From: Viridibacillus sp050278625
Lineage (GTDB): Bacteria; Bacillota; Bacilli; Bacillales_A; Planococcaceae
DNA length: 64,000 bases
NCBI RefSeq assembly: GCF_050278625.1
Contig: NZ_JBNNTI010000019.1
Span: 1-64,000, forward strand
Direction of reading: 5' to 3'
The translations under genes and the position numbers were made by a program. Under the pieces are notes generated by a model. The model made no database searches. It saw nothing but the letters and a program-made list of their open reading frames with translations, and was not told where the DNA came from. How positions within the stretch are numbered: the stretch's first letter is position 1; every line of letters starts with the position of its first letter. Positions 50,646 to 59,119 of the stretch are shown here, piece by piece.

Positions 50646-51398
50646 CTATATCGAATAATCCAATTCCGGTGTCATTCTTTTCAAGAACTGTCTTGTACGT
50701 TCTTCCTTCTGCTCAACAAATATATTCTTTGGTGCTCCCTCTTCTACCACAACACCATTATCCATAAAAATAATTTTGTCAGATATTTCCTTAGCAAAGT
50801 TCATTTCATGTGTCACAATAATCATTGTTTTTCCTTCTTTTGCAATCTTAGCTATTACATCTAATACCTCGCCTACTAGCTCCGGGTCTAAAGCCGATGT
50901 AGGCTCATCAAATAGAATAACATCCGGGTTCAATGCGAGTGCCCTAGCAATTCCGACACGTTGCTGTTGACCTCCAGATAATTGACTAGGATAAGAATCT
51001 ATTTTACTTTTTAGTCCTACTTTTTGTAGAACCTCTAATGCAATTTCTTTCGCTTCTTTAACGTTTCTTTTTTGAACAACTATTAAGCCTTCCATCACAT
51101 TTTGCAATGCAGTTTTATGTTGGAATAAGTTATAGCTTTGAAAAACCATTGCAGATTTTTTTCGCAGATTATTTATTTCTTTTTTATTTACCTTACTTGT
51201 ATTAATAGAAATATCGTCGATTGTAATAGTGCCTCCATCTGGACTTTCTAAATAATTTAGACATCTTAAAAGTGTTGTCTTACCAGATCCACTTGGTCCT
51301 AAAACCGAAATAATCTCACCCTTTTCTACTTTGATATTAATTCCTTTTAGCACTTCATTATGTCCAAAATTTTTGCGTAACTCTTTTATCTCAATCAT
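50646..51398 (-). CDS. tcyN: amino-acid ABC transporter ATPase (TcyN-like)
   Basis: 250 residues, a polar-amino-acid importer ATPase. Walker A GPSGSGKTTLLRC (near 35), Q-loop MVFQSYNLFQHKTALQNV, signature LSGGQQQRVGIARAL, Walker B DVILFDEPTSALDPELV, H-loop IIVTHEMNFAKEIS. It powers the importer made with the two permeases and the binding protein of the operon. It is located between the two monooxygenase genes, unlike B. subtilis, where tcyJKLMN are contiguous. Confidence 0.88.
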   Translation of the reverse strand: MIEIKELRKNFGHNEVLKGINIKVEKGEIISVLGPSGSGKTTLLRCLNYLESPDGGTITIDDISINTSKVNKKEINNLRKKSAMVFQSYNLFQHKTALQNVMEGLIVVQKRNVKEAKEIALEVLQKVGLKSKIDSYPSQLSGGQQQRVGIARALALNPDVILFDEPTSALDPELVGEVLDVIAKIAKEGKTMIIVTHEMNFAKEISDKIIFMDNGVVVEEGAPKNIFVEQKEERTRQFLKRMTPELDYSI

Positions 51399-51477
51399 CT
51401 AATACCTCCTCTCAAGACTTTTCTCTCAACAATCATTATTATTCACATTGAATAACTAGGTATTTAACTTAAAAATT

Positions 51478-52806
51478 TTATACAGTTTGCTTAGTATAGC
51501 GGCTTTTTTTGAATGGCAATCCTAAATTCCCTCTCAAAGTAGCAGCCTCATAATCCTCACGATATATGCCACGCTGTTGTAAAATCGGTACCACCTTATC
51601 TACAAAATCATCCAATGCTTCTGGGAATGTGGCTGCAATAATAAAGCCATCTGCCCCGCGCTCCTCAAACCATAACTGTACTAAGTCCGCAATTTTATCA
51701 GGTGTACCGATAAATTGTGTACGAGGAGTTGCTTCACGTAAAGCTATTTGACGCAATGTTAATCCCTGCTCTTTAGCTTCTCTTTTAATACGTTCTGTAT
51801 GACTACGGAAGCTATTTGCACCTATATCTCCTAGCTCAGGGAATACTTCATCTAGTGGATATTGTGAAAAATCGTGATGGTCAAAGTAGCGTCCTAAGTA
51901 AGCAAGTGCCCGTTCAATTGATACTAAATTTGCTAATTCTTCATATTTCCTTTCTGCTTCCTCTTCCGTATCACCGATAATTGGAGAAATACCTGGCAAA
52001 ATAACAACTTCTTCTGGATTACGTCCAAAAGCTATTACTTGCTCTTTTACGTCCTGATAAAATTTTTGTGCTTCCTGCAATGTTTTAGACATTGTGAAAA
52101 TAGCGTCGGCATCTTTAGCTGCTAAGCGTTTTCCTGCTTCTGAAGAGCCTGCTTGGAAAATGACTGGCTGCCCTTGCTTTGTACGCCCTATATTCAGTGG
52201 TCCTTGTACAGAGAAAAATTCCCCTTGATGATTAAGTTGGTGTAACTTAGATGGGTCAAAAAATTGATCATTCTCTTTATCCCCAACAAATGCATCATCA
52301 TCCCAAGAATCCCAAAGGCCTGTTGCGACTTCTAAATATTCCTCAGCAATTCGATAACGTTTTGTATGGTCAGGATGCTCAGCAACAGTCTTATTATAAT
52401 TTAATGCTGTATTTTCTAATGGAGTTGTTACAACGTTCCAACCTGCACGACCATTGCTTATATGATCAAGTGATGCAAATTGACGCGCAATTGTAAACGG
52501 TTCGCTATAAGAAGTAGAGACTGTACCAACGAGACCTATTTTTGAAGTAACTGTAGCTAGCGCTGACAAAATAGTTATAGGTTCAAAACGATTCAAGAAA
52601 TGCGGAATTGATTTTTCATTAATGTATAGACCATCTGCTATAAATACTAAATCGAACTTTCCTTTCTCCGCCTTTTGTGCCTGTTGCGTATAAAAATCCA
52701 AATTTACACTTGAATTTGTTAACACTTTTGGATGACGCCAGCCTGAAATATTACCACCAACACCATGAATAATTGCACCAAATTTGATTTGTCGTTTTTC
52801 AGCCAT
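51478..52806 (-). CDS. ytnJ: FMN-dependent monooxygenase (YtnJ/NtaA-SnaA family)
   Basis: 442 residues of the NtaA/SnaA/DszA flavin monooxygenase family. It begins QIKFGAIIHGVGGNISGWRH, has FVIAD-type FDLVFIADGLYINEKS, ATVTSKIGLVGTVSTSYSEP, SNGRAGWNVVTTPLENTALN and VIFQAGSSEAGKRLAAKDAD. B. subtilis YtnJ oxidizes N-acetylated S-substituted cysteines to release cysteine. I start at the ATG 52804-52806, seven bases after GGGAGG. It is the first gene of the operon and follows the LysR gene by 168 bases. Confidence 0.9.
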   Translation of the reverse strand: MAEKRQIKFGAIIHGVGGNISGWRHPKVLTNSSVNLDFYTQQAQKAEKGKFDLVFIADGLYINEKSIPHFLNRFEPITILSALATVTSKIGLVGTVSTSYSEPFTIARQFASLDHISNGRAGWNVVTTPLENTALNYNKTVAEHPDHTKRYRIAEEYLEVATGLWDSWDDDAFVGDKENDQFFDPSKLHQLNHQGEFFSVQGPLNIGRTKQGQPVIFQAGSSEAGKRLAAKDADAIFTMSKTLQEAQKFYQDVKEQVIAFGRNPEEVVILPGISPIIGDTEEEAERKYEELANLVSIERALAYLGRYFDHHDFSQYPLDEVFPELGDIGANSFRSHTERIKREAKEQGLTLRQIALREATPRTQFIGTPDKIADLVQLWFEERGADGFIIAATFPEALDDFVDKVVPILQQRGIYREDYEAATLRGNLGLPFKKSRYTKQTV

Positions 52807-52863
52807 ACTAATACCTCCCATTTTCAATTCCGCATAATTTTAATCACTAGTTAAATGATATGA

Positions 52864-52892
52864 ATTATACGTTTTCTAATTGTGGATAATAC
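52864..52892 (-). promoter_or_regulatory. sulfur operon promoter (-10 only convincing)
   Basis: On the minus strand TATAAT (52864-52869) lies 58 bases before ytnJ. The -35 position has only a weak GTATTA, as expected for a promoter that needs a LysR-type activator. Confidence 0.45.
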
Positions 52893-52974
52893 TAACATTT
52901 TTCTTATAGTGCTGACAAGGGTATAGTGATAGGAAAAATTAATAATTGATTAAAAATTTCTATCAATCTATTTT

Positions 52975-53853
52975 TCATTCTAAAAATGCATGTATAGAGC
53001 TATTTATATCCTTACGAAGTAGTTCTACCACTTCACTTTGAAAATATGTTAAATAGACATGTTGCTTAATCAATAACAAATGAGAAGTATCTATTTCTAC
53101 TAATTCTCCTCTTGCAAGCTCATCCTTCACGCATAAATAAGGTAAAAAACCAATGCAGTGTTTATTTTTTATGAGTGATTTTGCTACTTCTAAATGATCT
53201 ACTTTAAATTCAATACGCGGTTCTACCTGTTCTACCTCAAATAATTTATAAACCAAGTTCCAATCAAAAGCACCACACTCAAAAAACACCATTGGTTCGT
53301 CAGCAAGTACTGTTGCGGTTATCATTTGCTCATCTAATAACGGATGTCCCGGACTAACAATTAGTCTCACAGAATTATCAAGCATACTATCTTGCTGAAT
53401 ACCTTCACTTGTTAACTGCTTCATAAAAGCCATATCAATTTGCTTATTCAATAATTTTTCTAGTAGCACATCATTTGTAGCCGAAACAAATTTAAAGCGG
53501 CGCTCAGGATTTTGCGTTTTCCAAAAAGATAAAGCAAATGGAATAAAGTATTGAGAAGTAATTATATTTGCCCCAATCACAATTTCATCTTCGCTCTTCC
53601 GATGTTTCATTTGCTGTTTTCCATCATTAAATGTTTGAATTATTTGCTGTGCATAAGGAATAAAATCTTTCCCTTTCTGAGTTAGTATTACTCCTCTTCC
53701 TTGCCTTTCAAATAATTCCGTATTCAATTCACGTTCCAATGTTTTAATCCGTGCCGTGACCGTAGGCTGTGATAAAAATAAAGCCTTAGATGCTTTATGA
53801 AAACTCTGCAAATGTACGACATACATAAAGGCTTCTAAATGATCAATATTCAT
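52975..53853 (-). CDS. LysR-family regulator (YtlI/CysL-like)
   Basis: 292 residues. The LysR HTH is at residues 3-62 (HLEAFMYVVHLQSFHKASKA, LFLSQPTVTARIKTLERELN, LFERQGRGVILTQKG). An inducer-binding domain follows (DEIVIGANIITSQYFIPFAL, RLIVSPGHPLLDE). B. subtilis ytlI encodes the LysR activator of the ytm operon. This gene lies directly upstream of the ytm-like operon but on the same strand, not divergent. The ligand is unknown; O-acetylserine-type or sulfur-source sensing is plausible. Confidence 0.85.
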   Translation of the reverse strand: MNIDHLEAFMYVVHLQSFHKASKALFLSQPTVTARIKTLERELNTELFERQGRGVILTQKGKDFIPYAQQIIQTFNDGKQQMKHRKSEDEIVIGANIITSQYFIPFALSFWKTQNPERRFKFVSATNDVLLEKLLNKQIDMAFMKQLTSEGIQQDSMLDNSVRLIVSPGHPLLDEQMITATVLADEPMVFFECGAFDWNLVYKLFEVEQVEPRIEFKVDHLEVAKSLIKNKHCIGFLPYLCVKDELARGELVEIDTSHLLLIKQHVYLTYFQSEVVELLRKDINSSIHAFLE

Positions 53854-53934
53854 CTATTTACCTCCCCTTATTATTCCATTTTTCAGTCTTTAGTGTACTT
53901 GAAAAAGAAAGCAATTGCTATGTAATCATCATTC

Positions 53935-53963
53935 TTGCAGTTCCACCAATTTTGCAGTATTAT
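53935..53963 (+). promoter_or_regulatory. orphan SigA-type promoter
   Basis: TTGCAG (53935-53940), 17 bases, TATTAT (53958-53963). It drives the + strand toward 54224, where no annotated gene is present. Confidence 0.5.
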
Positions 53964-53969
53964 ATGAAT

Positions 53970-54224
53970 ACAAGCTGCATTGTTCGTAATCATATTAAGT
54001 TTTAACCTTTAAGCTGTAAAAGGGAGTTTTAATTGAGGAAGGACTGGCATGCCGCATTCCATTGTTAATGCGGACAAACACGAGAACCTCTGCGAACACC
54101 CACTTTGAGGAGTGGTGGTTTAAAACTTTCAATATTAAAAAATTACGGCATACGCGGCTTATTAAATTGTTGATACTAAAGGGTTTATATAGCATCTCAA
54201 CCATAAAAGGTTGGGGTGTTTTTT
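53970..54224 (+). ncRNA. candidate small RNA or tiny-ORF transcript
   Basis: Between the orphan promoter and the terminator at 54193 lie about 255 bases with several inverted repeats: CCGCATT...AATGCGG (54052-54077) and ACCCACT...AGTGGTGGT. The only frame with a ribosome-binding site is 19 codons (ATG 54049 to TGA 54106-54108; AAGGA upstream). It could be a regulatory RNA, a small peptide gene, or a remnant of a lost gene. Confidence 0.35.
54193..54224 (+). terminator. terminator of the orphan transcript
   Basis: CATCTCAACC pairs with GGTTGGGGTG (two G-U pairs) around ATAAAA, followed by TTTTTT. Confidence 0.75.
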
Positions 54225-54437
54225 AATATACATATTCTGCATTGGGGTTAAACTGGGGTTAAAATTCACGATGATTAATTATAAAAGCTGTTAAATCTTT
54301 GTAATTTAAAATACCTTACCGTGACAATCCTTATATTTAAACTGTTCATTCAAGCGGTATTTTATTTACCCTCCACAATAGTTACAATTTCCTGTATAGT
54401 TAAATATACACATTTATAGAAATGAGGGTATTTTGAA

Positions 54438-54509
54438 ATGAAAAAGAAATGGTTACTGGCACCTATGGCTACCCTATTACACTCCCATCCTACTGCCATC
54501 TTCAAATAA
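54438..54509 (+). pseudogene. truncated secreted-protein start (23 codons)
   Basis: An ATG with ATGAGGG upstream opens a signal-peptide-like start (KKKWLLAPMATLL), which then stops with TAA after 23 codons. It looks like the leftover N-terminus of a secreted protein. A genuine small peptide cannot be excluded. Confidence 0.4.
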
Positions 54510-54605
54510 AATTCAATTCATATGATTTATTGCTATAAAGACCTTAAATATAGGTAAAACTATGAATGAGAATAATGTAATCTATCACATGCAATCTACA
54601 TAACA

Positions 54606-54652
54606 AAAAACCCAAAAATGTTACTTTATATTTCTTGTACACTTTTGGGTTT
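54606..54652 (-). terminator. terminator of the PAS-chemoreceptor gene
   Basis: AACCCAAAAGTGT and AACATTTTTGGGTT pair on the minus strand, followed by TTTTTG. Confidence 0.75.
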
Positions 54653-54674
54653 CAGTTTTTTTATTAAAATGCCA

Positions 54675-55583
54675 TCAAATAATTTCTGTGAAATTCTGCG
54701 CCTTTTCATCCAATGCTTCGGCCGAAGAAGATATTTCTACAAAGTCTTGTATTGCAACATTAATTTGCTCATTCGTTTCTTCCACGCTTTGAGACACACG
54801 GTTTATACTTCCTGTTACTTTTTCAATTTCTATAGCAATCCCTTCAATATTGTCCCTTACTTGGGAAATTGATTGCTCTACCTTCACAGACAGTTTTCTC
54901 ACTTCCTTTGCAACAACATCAAAACCACGCCCATGTTCTCCTGCCCTAGCAGCTTCAATCGCTGCATTTAATGCTAATAGATTTGTTTGGGAAGCAATCT
55001 CCCGAATGGTTTTCACAATACCTTTAATAGAATCAGCTTGGCTTTGTAAATTTACTAAATTAACGGTATTTTCCTCTGATTCTCTTGCGATACGATTAAT
55101 CGTCTCTCGCAATTCCTGACTTCTCATTATTCCGGTTTCTGAACGATTATGTAACTGTTTGGACATACCCTTTAAATCGTCAGCTACTTCCACAATCATA
55201 TTCTGACGCTCTGTTATATTAGTGGCTATTTTCGAAACGCCAACTACTTTACTGCTATTTTCAGCAAAAATGGGCATGTAGGTAGCTTCAAGCCATACTC
55301 GATTTCCCATTGCATCCATCCGCTCAATTTTATCTTGAAAGCTCTTACCTGAGAGTAAATTTCTCCAAAACCTTTCATAAGATGAACTATTTATGAAGGC
55401 TGGAAAACAAAATTCCTTATGATTCTTCCCATACATTTCTCCCACACTATAACCTAAAGTTTGAGCAAAAAGATTATTTACGTATGCCACTTTTCTATTC
55501 AAATCAAATCGAATAATAGCTAAATTATTTTCTATGGCCTTTACTACAAGTTCGTCTGTTACTTGATTTTCTAATATATCCAT
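54675..55583 (-). CDS. soluble PAS-domain methyl-accepting chemotaxis-like protein
   Basis: 302 residues without membrane helix or signal. Residues 12-130 form a PAS domain (ENNLAIIRFDLNRKVAYVNN, LFAQTLGYSVGEMYGKNHKE, ending VVGVSKIATNITERQ). Residues 140-300 are a chemoreceptor signalling hairpin, with the tip conserved as IKTIREIASQTNLLALNAAI then EAARAGEHGRGFDVVAKEVR. It would bind CheW/CheA in the cytosol and sense redox or a small ligand through PAS; the cofactor is not evident. It is monocistronic. Confidence 0.87.
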   Translation of the reverse strand: MDILENQVTDELVVKAIENNLAIIRFDLNRKVAYVNNLFAQTLGYSVGEMYGKNHKEFCFPAFINSSSYERFWRNLLSGKSFQDKIERMDAMGNRVWLEATYMPIFAENSSKVVGVSKIATNITERQNMIVEVADDLKGMSKQLHNRSETGIMRSQELRETINRIARESEENTVNLVNLQSQADSIKGIVKTIREIASQTNLLALNAAIEAARAGEHGRGFDVVAKEVRKLSVKVEQSISQVRDNIEGIAIEIEKVTGSINRVSQSVEETNEQINVAIQDFVEISSSAEALDEKAQNFTEII

Positions 55584-55777
55584 ATTTTTTTACCCCACTT
55601 ATTTAATTGTTCCTATCATTACTACTTAATGTCTTTCTTGCTTTTTTAAGCATGAAAAAAGCACATCTAAGTTGCTTGAAGAGATTTATTGCCACGTTCC
55701 AACATGCAGGTGCTGGTCTAGCCAAGATTATTTAATGAGATACATTGTAAATAGTGCACTTATGTATATCTTTAATT
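55584..55777. other. intergenic region upstream of the PAS gene
   Basis: Promoter region of the PAS gene and the junction to the glutathione peroxidase remnant. No other gene was recognised. Confidence 0.4.
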
Positions 55778-56050
55778 CTATAAAAGTTTTAGAATTCCCT
55801 CTTCAAAACTATATTTGTTATTCTTTGATCCAAATCGTTGTACAATTTCTCCTTCTAAATCCACTAAAAATTTTGTGAAATTCCCTTTTCCCTAAAGACC
55901 CTTTTGAATGTGCAGTAACATATTTGAAATACTGGATGTGCATCTTTTCCATTTACATTAACACCTTCGTGCATTGGAAATGTCAGTTCGCAGCTACTAC
56001 CTCTTGATAAAACTGATTAGATGGGAATTCTAATATAACAAACCCTTATT
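55778..56050 (-). pseudogene. glutathione peroxidase remnant
   Basis: Minus-strand pieces in shifting frames match the Gpx fold: GFVILEFPSNQFYQE (active-site region FPCNQF, here Ser for Cys), CELTFPMHEGVNVNGKDAHPVFQ, and GNFTKFLVDLEGEIVQRFGS then KNNKYSFEEGILKLL with stop at 55778-55780. The N-terminus with the catalytic Cys is missing and at least two frameshifts are present. The fragment ends abruptly at a GC-rich repeat near 56060. Confidence 0.75.
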
Positions 56051-56060
56051 CCGAAGCTTA

Positions 56061-56100
56061 CCGCTCGCTTTCCGCGGGAGTCAAGCGGACGCTTCCTAAA
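56061..56100. repeat. GC-rich dispersed repeat (CCGCGGGAG type)
   Basis: It contains CTCGCTTTCCGCGGGAG then TCAAGCGGACGCTTCC. A related sequence occurs inverted at 62070-62105 (CGCGGAAAGCG shared). G+C is far above the surroundings. Confidence 0.5.
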
Positions 56101-56677
56101 CCAACAAAATGCTGCCTTCTTCTTTTCTAAGTTTGCGTGCTAAGGAAGAGCATGCGTCCAATTACGAAGTGGAAATTGGTACTTGTAGAGTACTACTCTC
56201 GATAATAATAGAGATTTATTAGGAAAAATCAAGAAAAGTTTCAGAGGCAGGTGAATGAGCTCAATCCAACTGCCTTTTGTCTTCAATCTGTTTATATATA
56301 TTAAATGATTAATAAACGCTATAACATGACCCGCCAATTACTGTTACATGTCGCTGTAATCTCGTTCATCTCTAGTAATTCGTTTGCAATGAGTTCATGT
56401 ATTAACAAATGCTGTAGATTTGAAATAAACAAATTATGTGCATGTTTCGGTGAAATCGAAAAATCATTTAATTACAGAATCTATTTGTGAGGATTACTTT
56501 CAAATAGGTTCTTTTTATCTATATAAGGTAATTTTATGTTTCACCTCATAGATATTGCCCTCCGTTAATTATCCAAAATTGAATTGCTCTACTTTAATAG
56601 TTGTAGATTCTTTTCTATTCTTTCATTATACGTGTAGAATATTATCTATAATTTATTTTCTACAAAGGAGGTGCCTC
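56101..56677. other. intergenic region upstream of ypsA
   Basis: It holds a terminator-like hairpin (56245-56277, AGGCAG...CTGCCTTTT, + strand). There is also a minus-strand open frame of about 51 codons (56319-56473) without a start codon (HAHNLFISNLQHLLIHEL; NELLEMNEITATC). That frame may be a decayed gene end, and I do not recognise it. Confidence 0.4.
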
Positions 56678-57235
56678 ATGCTAAAACGATTAGTCATCAC
56701 TGGCTATAAAGCCCATGAGCTTGGTATTTTTAATGATAAGCACCCCGGTATATCGATAATAAAGAAGGCATTACATAATCAATTGCTATCCTTAATCAAC
56801 GACGGATTGGAATGGATTATTTTAAGTGGTCAACTCGGTGTAGAAACTTGGGCAGCAGAAGTTGTACAAGAACTGCAAATAGAATATTCAGAGCTAAAAT
56901 ATGCGATTATCACGCCATTTCTTGATCAGCAAAAGAATTGGAATGAACAAAAACAAGAGAAATACGATATGATTGCGGCAAAAGCAGACTTTGTGACAAG
57001 TTTAACGAAGCGCCCTTATGAAGCCCCTTGGCAATTTATCGAAAAAAATAAGTTCCTTATAAAAAATTCAGACGGTATACTCATTATTTATGACGAAGAA
57101 AATGACGGTTCGCCAAAGTATATAAAAAAACTTGCCGAGCTGTTTGCCGACAAGCATAATTATACTATTCTCAATATTAACGCCTATGATTTGCAGGTTG
57201 TTGCAGAGGAAGAACAGATGAAAGATTGGGATTAG
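56678..57235 (+). CDS. ypsA: YpsA-like SLOG-family protein (DUF1273)
   Basis: 185 residues. It begins KRLVITGYKAHELGIF, then GLEWIILSGQLGVETWAAEV with the Rossmann-like SLOG nucleotide-binding Gly motif, YAIITPFLDQQKNWNEQKQEKY, SDGILIIYDEENDGSPKYI. YpsA of B. subtilis affects cell division and is usually found near gpsB. Here gpsB is not adjacent. AAAGGAGG lies six bases before the ATG. It stands alone beside the rearranged IS3 element. Confidence 0.85.
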   Translation: MLKRLVITGYKAHELGIFNDKHPGISIIKKALHNQLLSLINDGLEWIILSGQLGVETWAAEVVQELQIEYSELKYAIITPFLDQQKNWNEQKQEKYDMIAAKADFVTSLTKRPYEAPWQFIEKNKFLIKNSDGILIIYDEENDGSPKYIKKLAELFADKHNYTILNINAYDLQVVAEEEQMKDWD

Positions 57236-57337
57236 TACTTTCTTATTATCGAGGGCACCGAAAAAGTCCATAAAATGAATTTTGGGACTGACCCCTGAAC
57301 TGACCTAGCGTTTTGGGACACACATAAAACACCTTCA

Positions 57338-57384
57338 TTAGGCTATCTTTCTTCCGAATTCTCTCGGAGAAAGGTAGCCTAATT
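57338..57384 (-). terminator. hairpin at the end of IS3 orfB
   Basis: AGGCTATCTTTCT pairs with AGAAAGGTAGCCT; T-rich sequence follows on the + side. Confidence 0.6.
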
Positions 57385-57850
57385 TTTCTGAATTCGTTCT
57401 TCGTTATAATGCTCTAAATAATTCTGAGTACGTACTTTGACTTGCTGTTGTTTAAGCGAATGGTGTTTCACGTACTGAAATTCTTCTGTTTTCAAGTTCG
57501 AATGGAATGATTCAATGACTGCGTTATCCCAACAGTTACCACGACGAGACATGCTACTGACAAGTGCTTGTTGCTTCAAATATTTTTGATAAGCATACGA
57601 TGTATAGACACTTCCTTGATCTGAATGAATAATGACCCCTTTAGGAAAATTCCGGGCCGCTAAAGCTGCCTGTAATGTATCCATAATTAGAGGTATTTTT
57701 TGATGATCATAGATTTTGTATGCGACAATTTCGTTGTTATACAAGTCTAATATCGTTGATAAATATAGAGTGCTGGAACCATACTGCAGATACGTAATAT
57801 CCGTGACCCATTTTTCATTTGGTTTTGATGCTGGTGTCATTATGGACATG
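57379..57850 (-). pseudogene. IS3 transposase orfB, catalytic C-terminal part
   Basis: About 157 codons of an rve integrase-type domain. The DDE triad is visible: NEKWVTDITYLQ (first D), GVIIHSDQGSVYTS (second D) and CWDNAVIESFHSNLKTEE (E). A tail YLEHYNEERIQKN follows. The N-terminal HTH_21 part is missing on this strand. The reading frame extends to 57900 only through antisense orfA sequence, so translation products would be hybrids. Confidence 0.85.
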
Positions 57851-58075
57851 GACCTGACTTTAAATCGGAGGATGAAAAGAAAAATGCCCAACTTGCGCAT
57901 TTGAAAATGGAAAATGAAATCTTAAAAAAGTACATGGAAATCATCGAGGAGTTGAAAGAGAAGTAGTTTTGAAAATTGTTGAGAAAATGCGTGGGAAGTA
58001 TACTGTTAAAGCGATTTTAGCAGCTATAGAAGTACCACGATCTACTTATTATCGCTGGCTTGCTCCCAACGTTTT
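57845..58075 (+). pseudogene. IS3 orfA C-terminus and orfB N-terminus
   Basis: The + strand reads GPDFKSEDEKKNAQLAHLKM then ENEILKKYMEIIEELKEK with stop at about 57964 (the orfA leucine zipper). The overlapping orfB start follows: LKIVEKMRGKYTVKAILAAI then EVPRSTYYRWL. It then breaks off. This is the half that should continue into the minus-strand DDE block. Confidence 0.75.
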
Positions 58076-58218
58076 CTCTTAACGAATTAGCGATTAAAGA
58101 ATTGGGTACCCAAACAAAATACCGAAATAACCTAAAATTATAAGACAACATAAAACACCTTCGAACATGGTACACTGAAAATCAGTACTAGGCAAAAACC
58201 TATATTCAAGAGAGGTAA

Positions 58219-58371
58219 AATGGGCAGTTGTGCAAGAAAAATTAAGTGGTCAATTAACAACGAAAGAAATTATGGAGAAATATGAAATCAAAAATAAATC
58301 GCAAGTAGAAGCTTAGATGCGTTGGTATAAAAATGGAGAGATTCATCGCTTTGATCAACCGATTGGCAAAT
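58219..58371 (+). pseudogene. IS3 orfA N-terminal fragment with in-frame TAG
   Basis: The frame reads WAVVQEKLSGQLTTKEIMEK then YEIKNKSQVEA, TAG, MRWYKNGEIHRFDQPIGK and TAA. This is the orfA helix-turn-helix with a Trp codon changed to TAG. It lies outside and to the right of the orfA C-terminal block, out of native order. Confidence 0.7.
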
Positions 58372-58512
58372 AATATTCTTAGTCCACAGTGTTCAACCTG
58401 TGAAATAGCTTTTTATTATTACTCTTCGTTTTCGTCTAATGCTACCAGCGTTTAGATATAGAGTTAATCATCTGCTTTATCTATCCTTTTCCTCACTACT
58501 CCTACACTTTCT

Positions 58513-58983
58513 TTAGCAAGCACTTGCCTTCTTATAAACGAGTTCAAATCTTTCACATACAACTAGTAATTTATCATGGAACTCTTGCTTTTTATCTTCT
58601 AATTCTCTCCTAAAGAAAGCTTCATGAACGTTACACCAATACTTTAACGTACGATCCCCTTCACCTTCTAAATACGCCTGTTCTTCGGTAACTTCATCAA
58701 AAGGACAAACTTCTACGGAAACCGTTTTAATGATAGCTACAGCTTCGTCTTTTCCATTTAAAATAACATTATAAAGCCCAACCAATGGTAATGACTCATT
58801 CTCCATTTCATATAATAGATAACAAGATGCTGTTGCGGTCTTAGTTCCTGCCATTACTAGTTCTACAAGTTCATCTGCCATTTCATTTGAATCACCAAAT
58901 GCCCAAACGTCATAATTGTTCGGTGCATCTGGATTTAACTTCTTATAATTCCCCCATAATTCTATGACAGTTTCATTTTCCAT
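58513..58983 (-). CDS. ASCH-domain protein
   Basis: 156 residues. The ASCH (PUA-like) domain spans about 25-145: YDVWAFGDSNEMADELVELV, MAGTKTATASCYLLYE (the GxKxxT/S signature), VGLYNVILNGKDEAVAIIKT, VEVCPFDEVTEEQAYLEGEG, DRTLKYWCNVHEAFF. ASCH domains bind RNA or modified nucleosides, and some have amidohydrolase activity on N4-acetylcytidine. The function here is unproven. I start at ATG 58981-58983 (AGTAGGAT upstream). Confidence 0.85.
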   Translation of the reverse strand: MENETVIELWGNYKKLNPDAPNNYDVWAFGDSNEMADELVELVMAGTKTATASCYLLYEMENESLPLVGLYNVILNGKDEAVAIIKTVSVEVCPFDEVTEEQAYLEGEGDRTLKYWCNVHEAFFRRELEDKKQEFHDKLLVVCERFELVYKKASAC

Positions 58984-59079
58984 ATGGATTATCCTACTTT
59001 CTGTAAATATTTCGACCACTAAAATTGCAATATATTACCAAGTTTCAATAATCCTATTATAATCAGAAGCAATAAAAAA

Positions 59080-59112
59080 AGATACACCACTGTAAATAAG
59101 TGATGTACCTTA
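59080..59112 (-). terminator. terminator of xpt-pbuX
   Basis: AGGTACATCACT and CAGTGGTGTATCT pair on the minus strand, followed by TTTTTTT. Confidence 0.8.
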
Positions 59113-59119
59113 AAAATTA

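Larger units (their letters stand above)
57296..58375. mobile_element. IS3-family (IS150-type) element with internal inversion, degraded
   Basis: Three blocks of one IS3 element are present in the wrong arrangement: orfB C-terminal half on the minus strand (57379-57850), orfA end plus orfB start on the + strand (57845-58075), and orfA start on the + strand (58219-58371). ACATAAAACACCTTC occurs at 57322-57336 and 58148-58162 in the same orientation. In an intact element these end sequences would be inverted. The simplest reading is inversion of the right half. Confidence 0.75.

Noticed and set aside
53995..54204. Minus-strand frame of 69 codons
   Set aside because: No ribosome-binding site, no recognisable protein, and it lies opposite the orphan promoter-terminator unit.
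54850..55119. + strand frame opposite the chemoreceptor signalling domain
   Set aside because: It is an antisense shadow of the highly conserved MCP hairpin.
56319..56473. Minus-strand frame of about 51 codons (LLIHELIANELLEMNE...)
   Set aside because: It looks coding in composition but has no start codon and no family I recognise, so it is noted only as a possible gene end.
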